A stretch of DNA of 64,000 nucleotides from Alphaproteobacteria bacterium (GTDB lineage: Bacteria > Pseudomonadota > Alphaproteobacteria > ATCC43930 > CGMCC-115725), in NCBI GenBank assembly GCA_028871055.1, contig JAGWON010000006.1, forward strand, positions 1-64,000, in the 5' to 3' direction. The notes below the pieces were generated by a model, which saw only the letters and a list, made by a program, of their open reading frames with translations, ran no database searches and was not told where the DNA came from. This document shows positions 1-8,916 of the stretch, one piece after another. Made by a program: the position numbers and the translations under genes. Position 1 is the first letter of the stretch. Every line of letters starts with the position of its first letter.

Positions 1-347
1 CCGATGCGCACCAGGTTGAGCAGCACCTCGCGCGGCTTGCGCGTCGCCTGCAGCGTCTGGCTCAGCACCACGTAGTCGAACGCGTCCGAGGGATAGTCCT
101 CGAGGTCGTTGTCGGCGTCGCCCTGGATCACGCTGAGCCCGTGGCGCACGCACGAGTTCACGCCCGATTGCGACAGCTCCATGCCGCGGCCGTCGACGCC
201 CTTGCTATGCACCAGGTAATAGAGCAGCTCGCCGTCGCCGCAGCCGATGTCGAGCACCCGCGTGCTCGGCTCGATCATCGAGCCGACGAGCCGCAGATCG
301 CCGCGCAGCTCCGACGGCGGATTGAAGGCGCGCGCGTCCACGCTCAT
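1..347 (-). CDS. metW: MetW, methionine biosynthesis methyltransferase-like protein (partial)
   Basis: This class I SAM-dependent methyltransferase-fold protein is the usual partner of MetX in alphaproteobacterial methionine synthesis; its exact reaction is not settled. Translating the minus strand from the ATG at 347 gives [20 protein letters not shown], then the SAM-binding loop [12 protein letters not shown] at about residues 30-41 and [17 protein letters not shown] near the window edge. The ATG overlaps the metX stop as ATGA, so the two are translationally coupled. The C-terminus lies outside the window. The forward ORFs over this stretch are shadows. Confidence 0.9.
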   Translation of the reverse strand, partial: MSVDARAFNPPSELRGDLRLVGSMIEPSTRVLDIGCGDGELLYYLVHSKGVDGRGMELSQSGVNSCVRHGLSVIQGDADNDLEDYPSDAFDYVVLSQTLQATRKPREVLLNLVRI

Positions 348-1510
348 GCTCCCGGCAGGCCGCGATGCTGCGCGCAGCCGTCGAGGAAGCCGCGCAGCGT
401 GGCGAAGAACTCGGGCTCGTCGAGCAGGAAGGCGTCGTGGCCCTTGTCGGTGGCGACCTCGACGAAGCTCACGTTGGCCGCCGCCGCGTTCAAGGCGTGC
501 ACGATCTCGCGGCTCTCGCGCGTCGGATAGAGCCAGTCGCTGTTGAACGAGATGACGCAGAACCGCGTCGGCGAGCCGCGGAAGGCATTGGCGAGCGCGC
601 CGCCGTGCTCCGCCGCCAGGTCGAAATAGTCGCAGGCGCGGGTAATGTAGAGATACGAATTGGCGTCGAAGCGCTCAACGAACGCGATCCCCTGGTGGCG
701 CAGATAGTTCTCCACCTGGAAATCGGCGTCGAAGCCGTAGGTCAGCGCGTCGCGGTTCTGCAAATTGCGGCCGAACTTGCGGTGCAGCGCCGCCTCCGAC
801 AGATAGGTGATGTGCGCCGCCATGCGCGCCACGGCGAGACCGCGGCGCGGCTCGCGCCCCTGCTCCTGGTAATTGCCGCCGCACCATTCGGGATCGGCCA
901 TGATCGCCTGGCGGCCGACCTCGTGGAAGGCGATGTTCTGGGCCGAGTGCCGCGGCGCGGTCGCGATCGGCACCGCGGCGAAGACGCGCTCGGGATAGGC
1001 CGCCGCCCATTGCAGCACCTGCATGCCGCCCATCGAGCCGCCGGTGACGCAGAAAAGCTTGTCGATGCCGAGATGCTCGATGAGCCGCTTCTGCGCCCGC
1101 ACCATGTCGGCGACGGTGATCACCGGAAACGACAGGCCCCACGGCTTGCCGGTTGCCGGATTGATGTCCGCCGGCCCGGTCGAGCCCATGCAGCCGCCGA
1201 GCACGTTGGCGCAGATCAGGAAATAGCGGTCGGTGTCGAGCACCTTGCCCGGTCCGGCGAGCGTGTCCCACCAGCCCGGCTTGCCCGTGACCGGATGCGG
1301 CTCGGCGACGTATTGGTCGCCGCTCAGTGCGTGGCAGGCCAGAATGGCATTCGACTTGTCGGCGTTGAGCGTGCCGTAGGTCTGGTACGCGATGGTGTAA
1401 GGCGCGAGCTGCACGCCGCAATCGAGCGCGAGCGGCTCTGTCACGCGCAGCACGGGGCTGGGCCGCGCGGCGCGGGCCGGACGGGACGGGGCGGCAACCG
1501 GCTTGGTCAT
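344..1510 (-). CDS. metX: Homoserine O-acyltransferase MetX
   Basis: MetX transfers an acyl group from acyl-CoA to homoserine, the committed step of methionine synthesis, in the cytoplasm. The 388-residue alpha/beta hydrolase-fold protein has the normal family length. It shows the nucleophile elbow GGSMGGMQ with the catalytic serine, and late aspartate (NSDWLYP) and histidine (DKGHDAFLL) regions for the triad. MetX-family enzymes may use acetyl- or succinyl-CoA, and I cannot decide which from sequence alone. It starts with ATG and is followed by metW with a 4-base overlap. It diverges from the chorismate mutase gene, and a promoter-like element with a palindrome lies just upstream. Confidence 0.95.
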   Translation of the reverse strand: MTKPVAAPSRPARAARPSPVLRVTEPLALDCGVQLAPYTIAYQTYGTLNADKSNAILACHALSGDQYVAEPHPVTGKPGWWDTLAGPGKVLDTDRYFLICANVLGGCMGSTGPADINPATGKPWGLSFPVITVADMVRAQKRLIEHLGIDKLFCVTGGSMGGMQVLQWAAAYPERVFAAVPIATAPRHSAQNIAFHEVGRQAIMADPEWCGGNYQEQGREPRRGLAVARMAAHITYLSEAALHRKFGRNLQNRDALTYGFDADFQVENYLRHQGIAFVERFDANSYLYITRACDYFDLAAEHGGALANAFRGSPTRFCVISFNSDWLYPTRESREIVHALNAAAANVSFVEVATDKGHDAFLLDEPEFFATLRGFLDGCAQHRGLPGA

Positions 1511-1543
1511 CCGTTCAAAGCCTGAAAATCCAAATAATCCGTG

Positions 1544-1577
1544 GCGTTAGCTAGGTAACGCGCAGCCGATATGTCAA
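1544..1577 (-). promoter_or_regulatory. Candidate metX promoter with overlapping palindrome
   Basis: On the minus strand a perfect TTGACA (-35) occupies 1577-1572. About 11 bases further on begins the inverted repeat GCGTTA-N6-TAACGC (1544-1561), which covers the expected -10 region. Such a promoter would leave only about a 30-base leader before the metX ATG. The palindrome is therefore better read as an operator than as a riboswitch stem. No good -10 hexamer is visible. Confidence 0.4.
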
Positions 1578-1638
1578 TGTTTTCTTTGCTTTCACCCCGC
1601 CCAGGAATTATCAAAGACGCCCGCACCCCGAATCCGCC

Positions 1639-2502
1639 ATGGCCAAGCAACCGCGCACGCTCAAGACCCTGCGTCGGAAGATCGACCAGACCGACGACCG
1701 GCTGCACGACCTGCTGATGCGGCGTGCCGACCTCGTCGCCGAGATCGGCGTCGCCAAGCAGGCCGAGCGCATCGGCGCCGAGGTGCCGCTGCGCGAGGCC
1801 GAGATCCTGCGCCGCCTCGAAGGACGCCACCGCGGCCCGCTGCCGGTCGGCGCCCTGGTGCGGCTTTGGCGCGAGCTGGTGGGCGCCGCCATCGTCATGC
1901 AGACGGATTTCTCGGTCGCGATCGCGGTGCCGGATGACGATCCCGGCATCTGGGACCTGGCGCGCGACCATTACGGCACCCAGGTGCCGATGGTAGCCTT
2001 TCGTTCGCCGAGCGAAGTCTTGCGCGCGCTCGCCGAGTTGCGCGCCGATTCCGGCGTCATCGCCGTGCCGGGCGAGGGCGTCGACGACCCGTGGTGGCGC
2101 GCCCTTGCCGGCGCCGGCAACGGCCCGCGCGTCACCGCGCGCCTGCCCTTTGCCGGCCGCGGCAACGCGCGCGGCGTGCACGACGCCTTCGTCCTCGGCC
2201 GCACCGCCAACGGCATCGGCGACCGCAGCCTGTTCGTGATCGAGACGCATGGCGAGCTGAGCCGCGCGGGCCTCAATACCGCGCTCGCGGGTGCCGGCAT
2301 CGGCGTCGGCGTGCTGGCGCATTTGCGCGGCAACGACTCCGCGGTCGCGCTCATCGACATCGACGCGCCGCTGGCGCCGGACGATCCGCGCCTCGCGCAG
2401 ATCACCGCCGGCTTCGCCAGGCAGCTCGTCCACGTCGCGCCGCTCGGCTCCTACGCCAAGCCGCTGCTCGCCGGCGAAGCCGCGCGCGCAGCGGCACGGT
2501 GA
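1639..2502 (+). CDS. Chorismate mutase with C-terminal prephenate-dehydratase-like region
   Basis: The first 90 or so residues form an AroQ-type helical chorismate mutase domain (LKTLRRKIDQTDDRLHDLL, then RLWRELVGAAI), which converts chorismate to prephenate. The remaining 190 residues have the alternating pattern of the periplasmic-binding-like fold seen in prephenate dehydratase. I see neither the catalytic TRF motif nor an ACT domain, so dehydratase activity is doubtful. The protein is 287 residues. The stop overlaps the hisC start as GTGA, and tyrA follows, giving a three-gene aromatic amino acid operon. Confidence 0.85.
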   Translation: MAKQPRTLKTLRRKIDQTDDRLHDLLMRRADLVAEIGVAKQAERIGAEVPLREAEILRRLEGRHRGPLPVGALVRLWRELVGAAIVMQTDFSVAIAVPDDDPGIWDLARDHYGTQVPMVAFRSPSEVLRALAELRADSGVIAVPGEGVDDPWWRALAGAGNGPRVTARLPFAGRGNARGVHDAFVLGRTANGIGDRSLFVIETHGELSRAGLNTALAGAGIGVGVLAHLRGNDSAVALIDIDAPLAPDDPRLAQITAGFARQLVHVAPLGSYAKPLLAGEAARAAAR

Positions 2503-3602
2503 GCGCCGTGTCCGCCGCGCCGACTCCGCGTCCCGGCATCCTCGACATCGCGCCTTATCAGGGCGGCGAGGGCCGCATCCCCGGCATGACCAAGCCGATC
2601 CGGCTCGCCTCGAACGAGAGCGCCCTCGGCCCGAGTCCCCGCGCGGTCGCCGCCTATCGCGAAGCGGCCGACGACATCTTCCGCTATCCCGACGGCCATG
2701 CCACGGCGCTGCGCCAGGCGCTGGCGCGCCACCACGGCCTCTCCGCCGACCGCATCGTCTGCGGCGCCGGCTCGGACGATCTCATCCACCTGCTGGCCGC
2801 CGCCTATGCCGGTCCGGGCGACGAGGTGCTCTATGGCCGCCACGGCTTTGCCATCTATCCGATCGCGACGCAGACCGCGGGCGCGACGCCCGTCGCCGTG
2901 CCGGAGAAGAATCTCACCTTCGACGTCGATGCGACGCTGGCGCGGGTGACGAAGAAGACCAAGCTCGTCTTCATCGCCAATCCCAACAATCCGACCGGCA
3001 CCTTCATTCCGCGCGACGCGCTCGCGCGCCTCCATGCCGGCCTGCCGCACTCGGTGCTGCTGGTGGTCGACTCGGCTTACGCCGAGTACGTCGTGCGCAA
3101 CGACTACGACCCGGGGCTGACGCTCGCCGGCTCGGCGCCCAACGTGGTGATGACGCGGACCTTCTCCAAGATCTACGCGCTCGGCGGATTGCGCCTCGGC
3201 TGGTGCACTGCCGGCCCGGCGGTGATCGACGTCCTCAACCGCGTGCGCAACCCGTTCAACGTCAGCTCGGCGGCGATCGCCGCCGGCCTCGCCGCGCTCG
3301 AAGATGTGGCCTCGGTCGACCGGGCGCGCGCCCACAACGACGTCTGGCGGCCGTGGCTCGAGCGCGAGCTCAAGGCGCTCGGCCTCGAGGTGGTGCAAGG
3401 CGTCGCCAATTTCGTGCTGGCGCGCTTTCTCGCGCCGCCCCGGGACGCCGCCGCGGCATGGGAATTCCTGCGCCAGCGCGGCATCCTGGTGCGCAAGGTC
3501 GGCGTCTATCATCTGCCGGACTACCTGCGCATCACCATCGGCACCGAGGTCGAAATGCGCGCCGTCGTTGCGGCCGTCGCCGCATTTCTGGGCAAGTCAT
3601 GA
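2499..3602 (+). CDS. hisC: Histidinol-phosphate / aromatic aminotransferase HisC
   Basis: This PLP-dependent class I/II aminotransferase has 367 residues, typical of HisC. The ORF track starts far upstream at 2091. I choose the GTG at 2499 because it overlaps the chorismate mutase stop (GTGA) and gives a normal N-terminus (SAAPTPRPGILDIAPY). Visible motifs are ASNESALGPSP, NPNNPTGTF for cofactor binding and the PLP-lysine signature TFSKIYALGGLRLGW. Placement between chorismate mutase and tyrA suggests it also transaminates prephenate or aromatic keto acids, as known for some HisC homologues. The stop overlaps the tyrA start as ATGA. Confidence 0.93.
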   Translation: MSAVSAAPTPRPGILDIAPYQGGEGRIPGMTKPIRLASNESALGPSPRAVAAYREAADDIFRYPDGHATALRQALARHHGLSADRIVCGAGSDDLIHLLAAAYAGPGDEVLYGRHGFAIYPIATQTAGATPVAVPEKNLTFDVDATLARVTKKTKLVFIANPNNPTGTFIPRDALARLHAGLPHSVLLVVDSAYAEYVVRNDYDPGLTLAGSAPNVVMTRTFSKIYALGGLRLGWCTAGPAVIDVLNRVRNPFNVSSAAIAAGLAALEDVASVDRARAHNDVWRPWLERELKALGLEVVQGVANFVLARFLAPPRDAAAAWEFLRQRGILVRKVGVYHLPDYLRITIGTEVEMRAVVAAVAAFLGKS

Positions 3603-4480
3603 GCCGCCTGTTCGATCGCGTCGCCTTCATCGGCATCGGCCTCGTCGGCTCCTCGCTGGCGCGCGTCATGCGGCGCGACAAGCTGGCGGGCGAGATCGTC
3701 GCCTGCGCCCGCACCCAGGCGACGCTCGACACGGTGAAAAAGCTGAAGCTCGCCGACCGCGTCACCCACGATCCGGCCGAGGCGGCAAAGGGCGCCGATC
3801 TCGTCGTCATCGCCACGCATCTCTCAGCCTATCCCGAGATCGGCCGGCAGATCGCCGGTATCCTCAAGCCCGGCGCCATCGTCACCGATGTCGGCTCGGT
3901 CAAGCAGGCGGTGGTGCGCGACTTGAAGCCGCTGCTGCCGGCGGGCGTGCACCTTGTTCCCGGCCACCCCGTGGCCGGAACGGAGTTTTCGGGTCCGGCG
4001 GCGGGCTTCGCCGAGATGTTCCGCGACCGCTGGTGCATCCTGACGCCTGTCGCCGGCGCCGACCGCGCAGCGATCGCCAAGATCACGCACATGTGGGAAA
4101 GCGCCGGCATGAAGGTGACGACGATGGATCCCGAGCACCACGACATGGTGCTGGCCATCACCTCGCACCTGCCGCACCTGATCGCCTTCACCATCGTCGG
4201 CACCGCCACCGATCTCGAGGACACGCTCAAATCCGAGGTCATCAAGTTCTCGGCCGGTGGCTTCCGCGATTTCACCCGCATCGCCGCCTCCGATCCGGTG
4301 TTCTGGCGCGACGTGTTCCTGGCCAACCGCGAGGCGGTGCTGGCGATGCTGCAGCGCTTCACCGAGGATTTGACGGCGATGCAGCGCGCCATCCGCTATG
4401 GCGAGAGCGACACGCTCGAGCGCGTCTTCGCCCGCACCCGTGCCATCCGCAAATCGATCGTCGACGCCAAACAGGCGTAA
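3599..4480 (+). CDS. tyrA: Prephenate/arogenate dehydrogenase TyrA
   Basis: TyrA oxidatively decarboxylates prephenate or arogenate with NAD(P)+ in tyrosine synthesis. The protein has 293 residues: an N-terminal Rossmann domain (FIGIGLVGSSLAR), then the substrate loop GHPVAGTEFSGP and the helical dimerisation half with SHLPHLIAF carrying the conserved histidine. There is no ACT domain, so regulation by tyrosine through such a domain is not expected. It is the last gene of the chorismate mutase-hisC-tyrA operon and starts inside the hisC stop. A dispersed palindromic repeat follows the stop. Confidence 0.94.
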   Translation: MSRLFDRVAFIGIGLVGSSLARVMRRDKLAGEIVACARTQATLDTVKKLKLADRVTHDPAEAAKGADLVVIATHLSAYPEIGRQIAGILKPGAIVTDVGSVKQAVVRDLKPLLPAGVHLVPGHPVAGTEFSGPAAGFAEMFRDRWCILTPVAGADRAAIAKITHMWESAGMKVTTMDPEHHDMVLAITSHLPHLIAFTIVGTATDLEDTLKSEVIKFSAGGFRDFTRIAASDPVFWRDVFLANREAVLAMLQRFTEDLTAMQRAIRYGESDTLERVFARTRAIRKSIVDAKQA

Positions 4481-4500
4481 TCTCGCTACTCTTGAACGTC

Positions 4501-4575
4501 GCCCCCGCGAAAGCGGGGGCCAGGGCCGGCGATGTGCTGTCGGCTCTGGATTCCCGCTTGCGCGGGAATGACGAA
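4501..4575. repeat. Dispersed double-hairpin repeat (family A)
   Basis: Two palindromes in tandem: GCCCCCGC-GAAA-GCGGGGGC (4501-4520) and ATTCCCGC-TTGC-GCGGGAAT (4550-4569), ending in GACG. Related copies are at about 10044, 38122 and 42769. It separates tyrA from the next gene. Confidence 0.8.
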
Positions 4576-4594
4576 CGAAAAATGGAGGATTGCA

Positions 4595-4942
4595 ATGTAT
4601 GCCGTCATCTTCGAAGTCGAGCCCAAGCCGGGCCACGAAGGCGATTACCTCGACATCGCCGCCGCGCTCCGCGGCGAGCTCGAGAAAATCGATGGCTTCA
4701 TCTCGGTCGAGCGTTTCCGCAGCCTGACCAAGGACGGCAAGCTGCTGTCGCTGTCGTTCTGGCGCGATGCCGCGGCGGTCAAGCGCTGGCGCGAGCAGGC
4801 GCAGCACCGCCGGGCGCAGGCCAAGGGCCGCACCGACGTCTTCGCCGATTACCGCATCAGCGTCGCGGCGGTCGAGCGGCAATACGGCATGTTCGCGCGC
4901 GAACAGGCGCCGCAGCCGGCGCCGGAAACCGTCAAGAGCTAG
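4595..4942 (+). CDS. Antibiotic biosynthesis monooxygenase (ABM) domain protein
   Basis: This 115-residue protein has the small dimeric alpha+beta barrel (ABM) pattern: MYAVIFEVEPKPGHEGDYL, then GFISVERFRS and LLSLSFWRDAAAVKRWREQ. Family members include cofactor-free oxygenases and heme-degrading enzymes, and the substrate here cannot be told. The ORF track begins at 4532 inside the repeat. I choose the ATG at 4595 because GGAGG lies 6 bases before it and the family fold begins there. The stretch after the gene to 5337 holds only repeats. Confidence 0.85.
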   Translation: MYAVIFEVEPKPGHEGDYLDIAAALRGELEKIDGFISVERFRSLTKDGKLLSLSFWRDAAAVKRWREQAQHRRAQAKGRTDVFADYRISVAAVERQYGMFAREQAPQPAPETVKS

Positions 4943-4957
4943 CCGTTCAATTTCACC

Positions 4958-5130
4958 GTCATTGCGACGCTGCGCGACGCGCAGCGGAAGCAATCCAGAA
5001 TCTCGCCACGGCGCTGGATTGCTTCGCTTAGCTCGCAATGACGTGCGGGTTTCCCACGATGCGGTCGAACCCCACTTTCCCTCGCCCCCGTGAGGGGCAG
5101 AGGGAAGGGTGAGGGGCGTGATTCGATCTA
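4958..5130. repeat. Two dispersed intergenic repeats (families D and C)
   Basis: 4958-5043 is bounded by CGTCATTGCGA and CGCAATGACG, with internal GCAATCCAG/CTGGATTGC arms: a long imperfect palindrome. 5071-5130 is the CCCTCGCCCC...GAGGGAAGGGTGAGGGGCGTGATTCGATC type, also seen near 8641, 8850, 16800, 26600 and 27447. Confidence 0.75.
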
Positions 5131-5337
5131 AGCTGATCATGCTCTAGCGCCCAGGGTGGCGCTCCGCGGATCGCTCGAATTTTATCGATATTGGACGGAT
5201 GCCGGCGGCGCGCGGGCCGGCGACGGTGCGCACGGCCGAAATTTTTCCGACGCAGTTCTGCCTGATTCTTAACCGTTTTGGGCGATGCTCCATCTGTAGA
5301 GACGTTTGAATCGCCGCCGACCGACGCGGGATTTCGC
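5131..5337. other. Intergenic remainder upstream of the histidine kinase
   Basis: This is the rest of the 395-base gap between the ABM gene and the kinase. I see no coding pattern here and no confident promoter. An in-frame TTG at 5278 extends the kinase ORF but has no support. Confidence 0.5.
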
Positions 5338-7428
5338 ATGTCGCCACAGTTGCGCAGGGTTTCGGCTCTCACGGTGCGTATCCGCGCGATCCCGTTCGCG
5401 CGGCGCATCGTCCTGCTCACCGTCTTGTTCCTGGCGGTGGTTTACGTCGGCAACGCGCTCATTGTCGCTCACTATTACACCGCGCTCGACGGGCGGGAGC
5501 GCGAGTCCCGCGACGCCAAGGCGGCGCTGCTGGCCGAGCACGCCGGCCGCGCGCTGGCCGCTGTCGATCTCTCGCTCCAAACCATCGCCGAGACGCTGAA
5601 GGCGCGCCTGCCGTTCGACAAGCCAACGGTCTTCACGCAGCTGCTGCTCGACAAGTACCGCAAGGCGCTGCCGTCGGTGCACAGCATTTTCGTGCTCAAC
5701 GTGGACGGCCGCGACATCAACACCACGGCTTCGTTTCCGCCGCCGCCCGTCAACGGCTCGGATCGGATGTATTTCTCGGAGCAGAAGAAGTGGCTCGGCG
5801 TCGGCCTCTATCTCGATCGCCTCCAGTTTTCGCGCGTGGACCACCGATTGGTCTTCGCCGTGAGCCGGCCGATCCTCGACGACAACGGCAATTTCGACGG
5901 CGTCGTCGCGGCGGTTGTCGATCCCGCATACTTTGCCGATTTTTACGGCCGGGGCGGCGGACAACCGGGCGACGTGGTCCTGCTCGAGCGCGCCGACGGC
6001 ACCATCCTCGCCGGCTCCGGCTTGTCCGACCGGGATCTCGCGGAGAGCCGCCTCAACGCCTTGAGCAACCGCGAGAAGGCGCGCGCGGTTACAGCGGCGG
6101 TCCGCGGCTTTCCGGCCAAGATCGTGCTGATCGGCCAGCCGACGATCGCCTCGTCGCAATTCGTGAGCTTTTGCGCGATGGATGGCGGGCTGCTCCTGGT
6201 CATGACGCTCATCGCCTGGTGGCTGGCGACCGCCGCGTCGCGCGAGGCGGCTTCGGTCGATCGCCAAGCGCGCGCGCGCCGGACCGCCGAGGCGCGGCTC
6301 CTGAGCGCGATCGAAAGCGCGCCGGCGGCATTCGCGCTCTACGACGACGCCGACCGCCTGGTGTTGTCAAACGAGCTTTTTCGCTCGTTCTTCGCGCCGA
6401 TCAAGGACCTGATCGTTCCCGGCACGACCTTCCAGCAGATGAGCGAAGCCGCGGTGACGCGTCGCGCTTATGCCCATGCCCATCCGGACGAGCGCGAGTT
6501 TCTGCGCTGGCGGATGGAGCAGCATCGCGTCGGCGTCGGCGAGCCCGTTCTCCAGCTTTACGACGGCCGCTGGATCCTCATGCGCGAGCGGCGCACCCCG
6601 GAGGGTGGCACCGTCCTGTTCTATTCGGACATCACGCCGCTTAAGCAGCGCGAAGACCAGCTCGGCCTGGCGCGGCAGGAGGCCGAACAGGCGAGCCAGG
6701 CCAAGACCGCGTTCCTCGCCAACATGAGCCACGAGCTGCGAACGCCGCTCAACGCGATCATCGGCTTTTCCGAGATGATCGAGCGCAAGATGCTGGGGCC
6801 GATCTCCGAGAGCTATCGCCAGTACGGCGAGATCGTGCGCACCAGCGGCCAGCACCTGCTGGCGATCATCAACGACATTCTCGACATCGCCAAGCTGAAC
6901 GCGGGCAAGACCGAGCTCCACTTCGAGCCGGTCGACGTCAACCAGATCGTCGCCGAGGCGGTATCGATCATCGCCAAGACCGCGGAGACCGCCGGGGTGC
7001 AGATCGTGACGCGCTGCGACGTGCGCTGCCCGGCGATCGAGGCCGATCCTCTGCGCCTGCGCCAGGTCCTGCTCAACGTGCTCACCAACGCCGTCAAGTT
7101 CACGCCGGCGGGCGGGCATGTCGCGGTCGCGACGTCCGTCGCGGCGAGCGAGCTGCGCGTCGCCGTCGAGGATACCGGCATCGGCATGGCGCCGGAGGAC
7201 ATTCCGCGCGCGCTGGAGCCGTTCACCCAGGTCGTCCGCGACAGCACGCGAGCGCAGGAAGGCACCGGCCTCGGCCTGCCGCTGTCGAAATCCCTCGTCG
7301 AACTGCATGGCGGCCGGTTCGAGATCGCCAGCGCACCCCAGCGCGGCACCACCGTGACGATCAGCCTGCCCATTCGCCGCGCCGGCCGCACGGCGGCCGA
7401 CCGGTCGGACCTGGACATCGCGATTTGA
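5338..7428 (+). CDS. CACHE-PAS hybrid sensor histidine kinase
   Basis: This membrane sensor kinase has 696 residues from the ATG at 5338; the TTG at 5278 would add 20 residues without a family match. Order: TM1 (about 24-46), a periplasmic double-CACHE-like domain (about 47-270), TM2 (about 276-299), a PAS domain (about 320-430), HisKA with the phospho-acceptor His465 in [15 protein letters not shown], and an HATPase domain with [10 protein letters not shown] (N box), DTGIGM (G1) and GTGLGL (G2). No receiver domain is fused and no response regulator gene is near. The next gene, 23 bases away, encodes a periplasmic binding protein, suggesting they sense together. The ligand is unknown. Confidence 0.9.
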   Translation: MSPQLRRVSALTVRIRAIPFARRIVLLTVLFLAVVYVGNALIVAHYYTALDGRERESRDAKAALLAEHAGRALAAVDLSLQTIAETLKARLPFDKPTVFTQLLLDKYRKALPSVHSIFVLNVDGRDINTTASFPPPPVNGSDRMYFSEQKKWLGVGLYLDRLQFSRVDHRLVFAVSRPILDDNGNFDGVVAAVVDPAYFADFYGRGGGQPGDVVLLERADGTILAGSGLSDRDLAESRLNALSNREKARAVTAAVRGFPAKIVLIGQPTIASSQFVSFCAMDGGLLLVMTLIAWWLATAASREAASVDRQARARRTAEARLLSAIESAPAAFALYDDADRLVLSNELFRSFFAPIKDLIVPGTTFQQMSEAAVTRRAYAHAHPDEREFLRWRMEQHRVGVGEPVLQLYDGRWILMRERRTPEGGTVLFYSDITPLKQREDQLGLARQEAEQASQAKTAFLANMSHELRTPLNAIIGFSEMIERKMLGPISESYRQYGEIVRTSGQHLLAIINDILDIAKLNAGKTELHFEPVDVNQIVAEAVSIIAKTAETAGVQIVTRCDVRCPAIEADPLRLRQVLLNVLTNAVKFTPAGGHVAVATSVAASELRVAVEDTGIGMAPEDIPRALEPFTQVVRDSTRAQEGTGLGLPLSKSLVELHGGRFEIASAPQRGTTVTISLPIRRAGRTAADRSDLDIAI

Positions 7429-7451
7429 ACGCCAGCTACGGAGTCACTGCG

Positions 7452-8633
7452 ATGAAATTGAACAAGCTTGCGATTTTTGTCGGCATCCTGGTGCTCGCCG
7501 GCTTGCCGGCGCGCGCCGCCGAGCCGATCCGCATCGGCGTCGATGGCCCCTTCACCGGCGGCTCGGCGCCGATGGGGATCGACATGCTGCGCGGCATCGA
7601 GCTCGCCGCCGGCGAGATCAACAAGGCCGGCGGCGTCCTCGGCCGGCCGCTCGTGCTGGTCGAGCGCGACGACCGCGCCAACAACGACCGCGGCGCGCAG
7701 ATCGCCAAGGAGCTGACCGGGAAGCGCCTGATCGACGCCGCCGTCGGCTACGTCAACACCGGCGTCGCCCTGGCGGCGATCCCCTATTTCGAGGAAGCGC
7801 GCATCCCGGTGGTCCTCAGCGTCACCACCGGAAGCCTGCTGACGCGGCAGTTCGCGCCTCCGGAATACGCCGAGAACTACATTTTCCGCGCCTCGTGCAG
7901 CACGGCGCTCGAGGTCCAGAAGATCGCGGAAATCGTCAAGGCGCGCGGCTATCGGAAGGTTTCGATCCTCGCCGACACCACGGCCTATGGCCAGGTCGGC
8001 CGTCACGATCTGATCCAGGCGCTGGCCGCGCAAGGCATCGCGCCGGTGTCGAACGAGAAATTCAACATCGGCGATACCGACATGACCGCGCAGCTGACGC
8101 GCGCGCGCAAGGCCGGCGTTGATGTCGTCCTGACCTACGGCATTGGTCCGGAATTGGCGGCGATTGCCAATGACCGCGCCAAGCTTGGCTGGATGGTGCC
8201 GATGATCGGCAGCTGGACGCTGTCGATGTCGAATTTCATCGACGCCGCCGGCGCCAACGGCGAGGGCACGGTCATGCCGCAGACCTTCATCGAGCAGGGC
8301 GACACGCCGAAGCGCGCCGCGTTCATCGACGCCTTCCATGCCGCCTACAAGGTCGCGCGGATGGATTCGCCGCCCTCCGCCGCCCAGGGCTATGACTCGC
8401 TCTATCTGCTGGTGGCGGCGATCCGCCAGGCGGGCACCGTCGACGGTCCTAAGGTGCGCGCCGCGCTCGACGATCTTCACGACAAGATCGAAGGTGTGCT
8501 GCAGGTCTACGATCATCCCTTCACGCCGACCGACCACGAGGCCGTCGAAGCGGCGAACGTCGCTTACGGCGTGGTCGAGAACGGCCGGGTGGTCCGCCTG
8601 ACGTCGCCCGCCCAGGCGGCGGCCGCGCGCTAA
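7452..8633 (+). CDS. Periplasmic branched-chain amino acid-type substrate-binding protein (LivK-like)
   Basis: This 393-residue type I periplasmic binding protein has a signal peptide (KLAIFVGILVLAGLPARAAE) and the family start IRIGVDGPFTGGSAPMG. I start at the ATG at 7452; the tracked ORF begins at a TTG at 7425 inside the kinase stop. No permease or ATPase gene of an ABC transporter lies nearby, so it may work as a ligand-presenting partner of the upstream kinase rather than in uptake. The family binds amino acids, amides or aromatic acids, and its ligand cannot be read from sequence. Repeats follow the stop. Confidence 0.9.
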   Translation: MKLNKLAIFVGILVLAGLPARAAEPIRIGVDGPFTGGSAPMGIDMLRGIELAAGEINKAGGVLGRPLVLVERDDRANNDRGAQIAKELTGKRLIDAAVGYVNTGVALAAIPYFEEARIPVVLSVTTGSLLTRQFAPPEYAENYIFRASCSTALEVQKIAEIVKARGYRKVSILADTTAYGQVGRHDLIQALAAQGIAPVSNEKFNIGDTDMTAQLTRARKAGVDVVLTYGIGPELAAIANDRAKLGWMVPMIGSWTLSMSNFIDAAGANGEGTVMPQTFIEQGDTPKRAAFIDAFHAAYKVARMDSPPSAAQGYDSLYLLVAAIRQAGTVDGPKVRAALDDLHDKIEGVLQVYDHPFTPTDHEAVEAANVAYGVVENGRVVRLTSPAQAAAAR

Positions 8634-8640
8634 TTTTTCT

Positions 8641-8902
8641 TACCCTCGCCCCGGTGAGGGGAGAGGGCAGCGGGTATAGCCGAGCGACGGCTCGTCGCTC
8701 GTTGATCACTCTCATCGTCATGCCCGGACTTGTTCCGGGCATCCACGTCTTTCCGCCGATCCGTGGATGGGCGGGCCAAGCTTGTCCTCGGGCCGGCCTG
8801 CGGCCGGGCCCGTGGGCCCGGCCATGACGAGCAAACTGGAGCCGGCGCCTCGCCAACTCAAAGCAACCCTCTCCCCTATTTGGGGGAGAGGGAAGGGTGA
8901 GC
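8641..8902. repeat. Cluster of dispersed palindromic repeats (families C and B)
   Basis: The whole gap between the convergent binding protein and DUF2125 genes is repeats. 8641-8672 and 8850-8902 are CCCTCTCCCC...GGGGGAGAGGGAAGGGTGAG types. 8717-8828 contains TGCCCGGACTTGTTCCGGGCA (8721-8741) followed by a second GC-rich inverted pair ending GGCCATGACG. Such hairpins could also act as bidirectional terminators. Confidence 0.75.
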
Positions 8903-8916
8903 GTTTCGCTATTCCG

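Noticed and set aside
365-1525. 386-residue forward ORF opposite metX
   Set aside because: It lies wholly antisense to a complete, motif-bearing MetX and has no protein-like motif.
1511-1638. SAM-II/SAM-V riboswitch upstream of metX
   Set aside because: I could not match the core consensus of these classes, and the TTGACA promoter leaves too short a leader. A covariance search would settle it.
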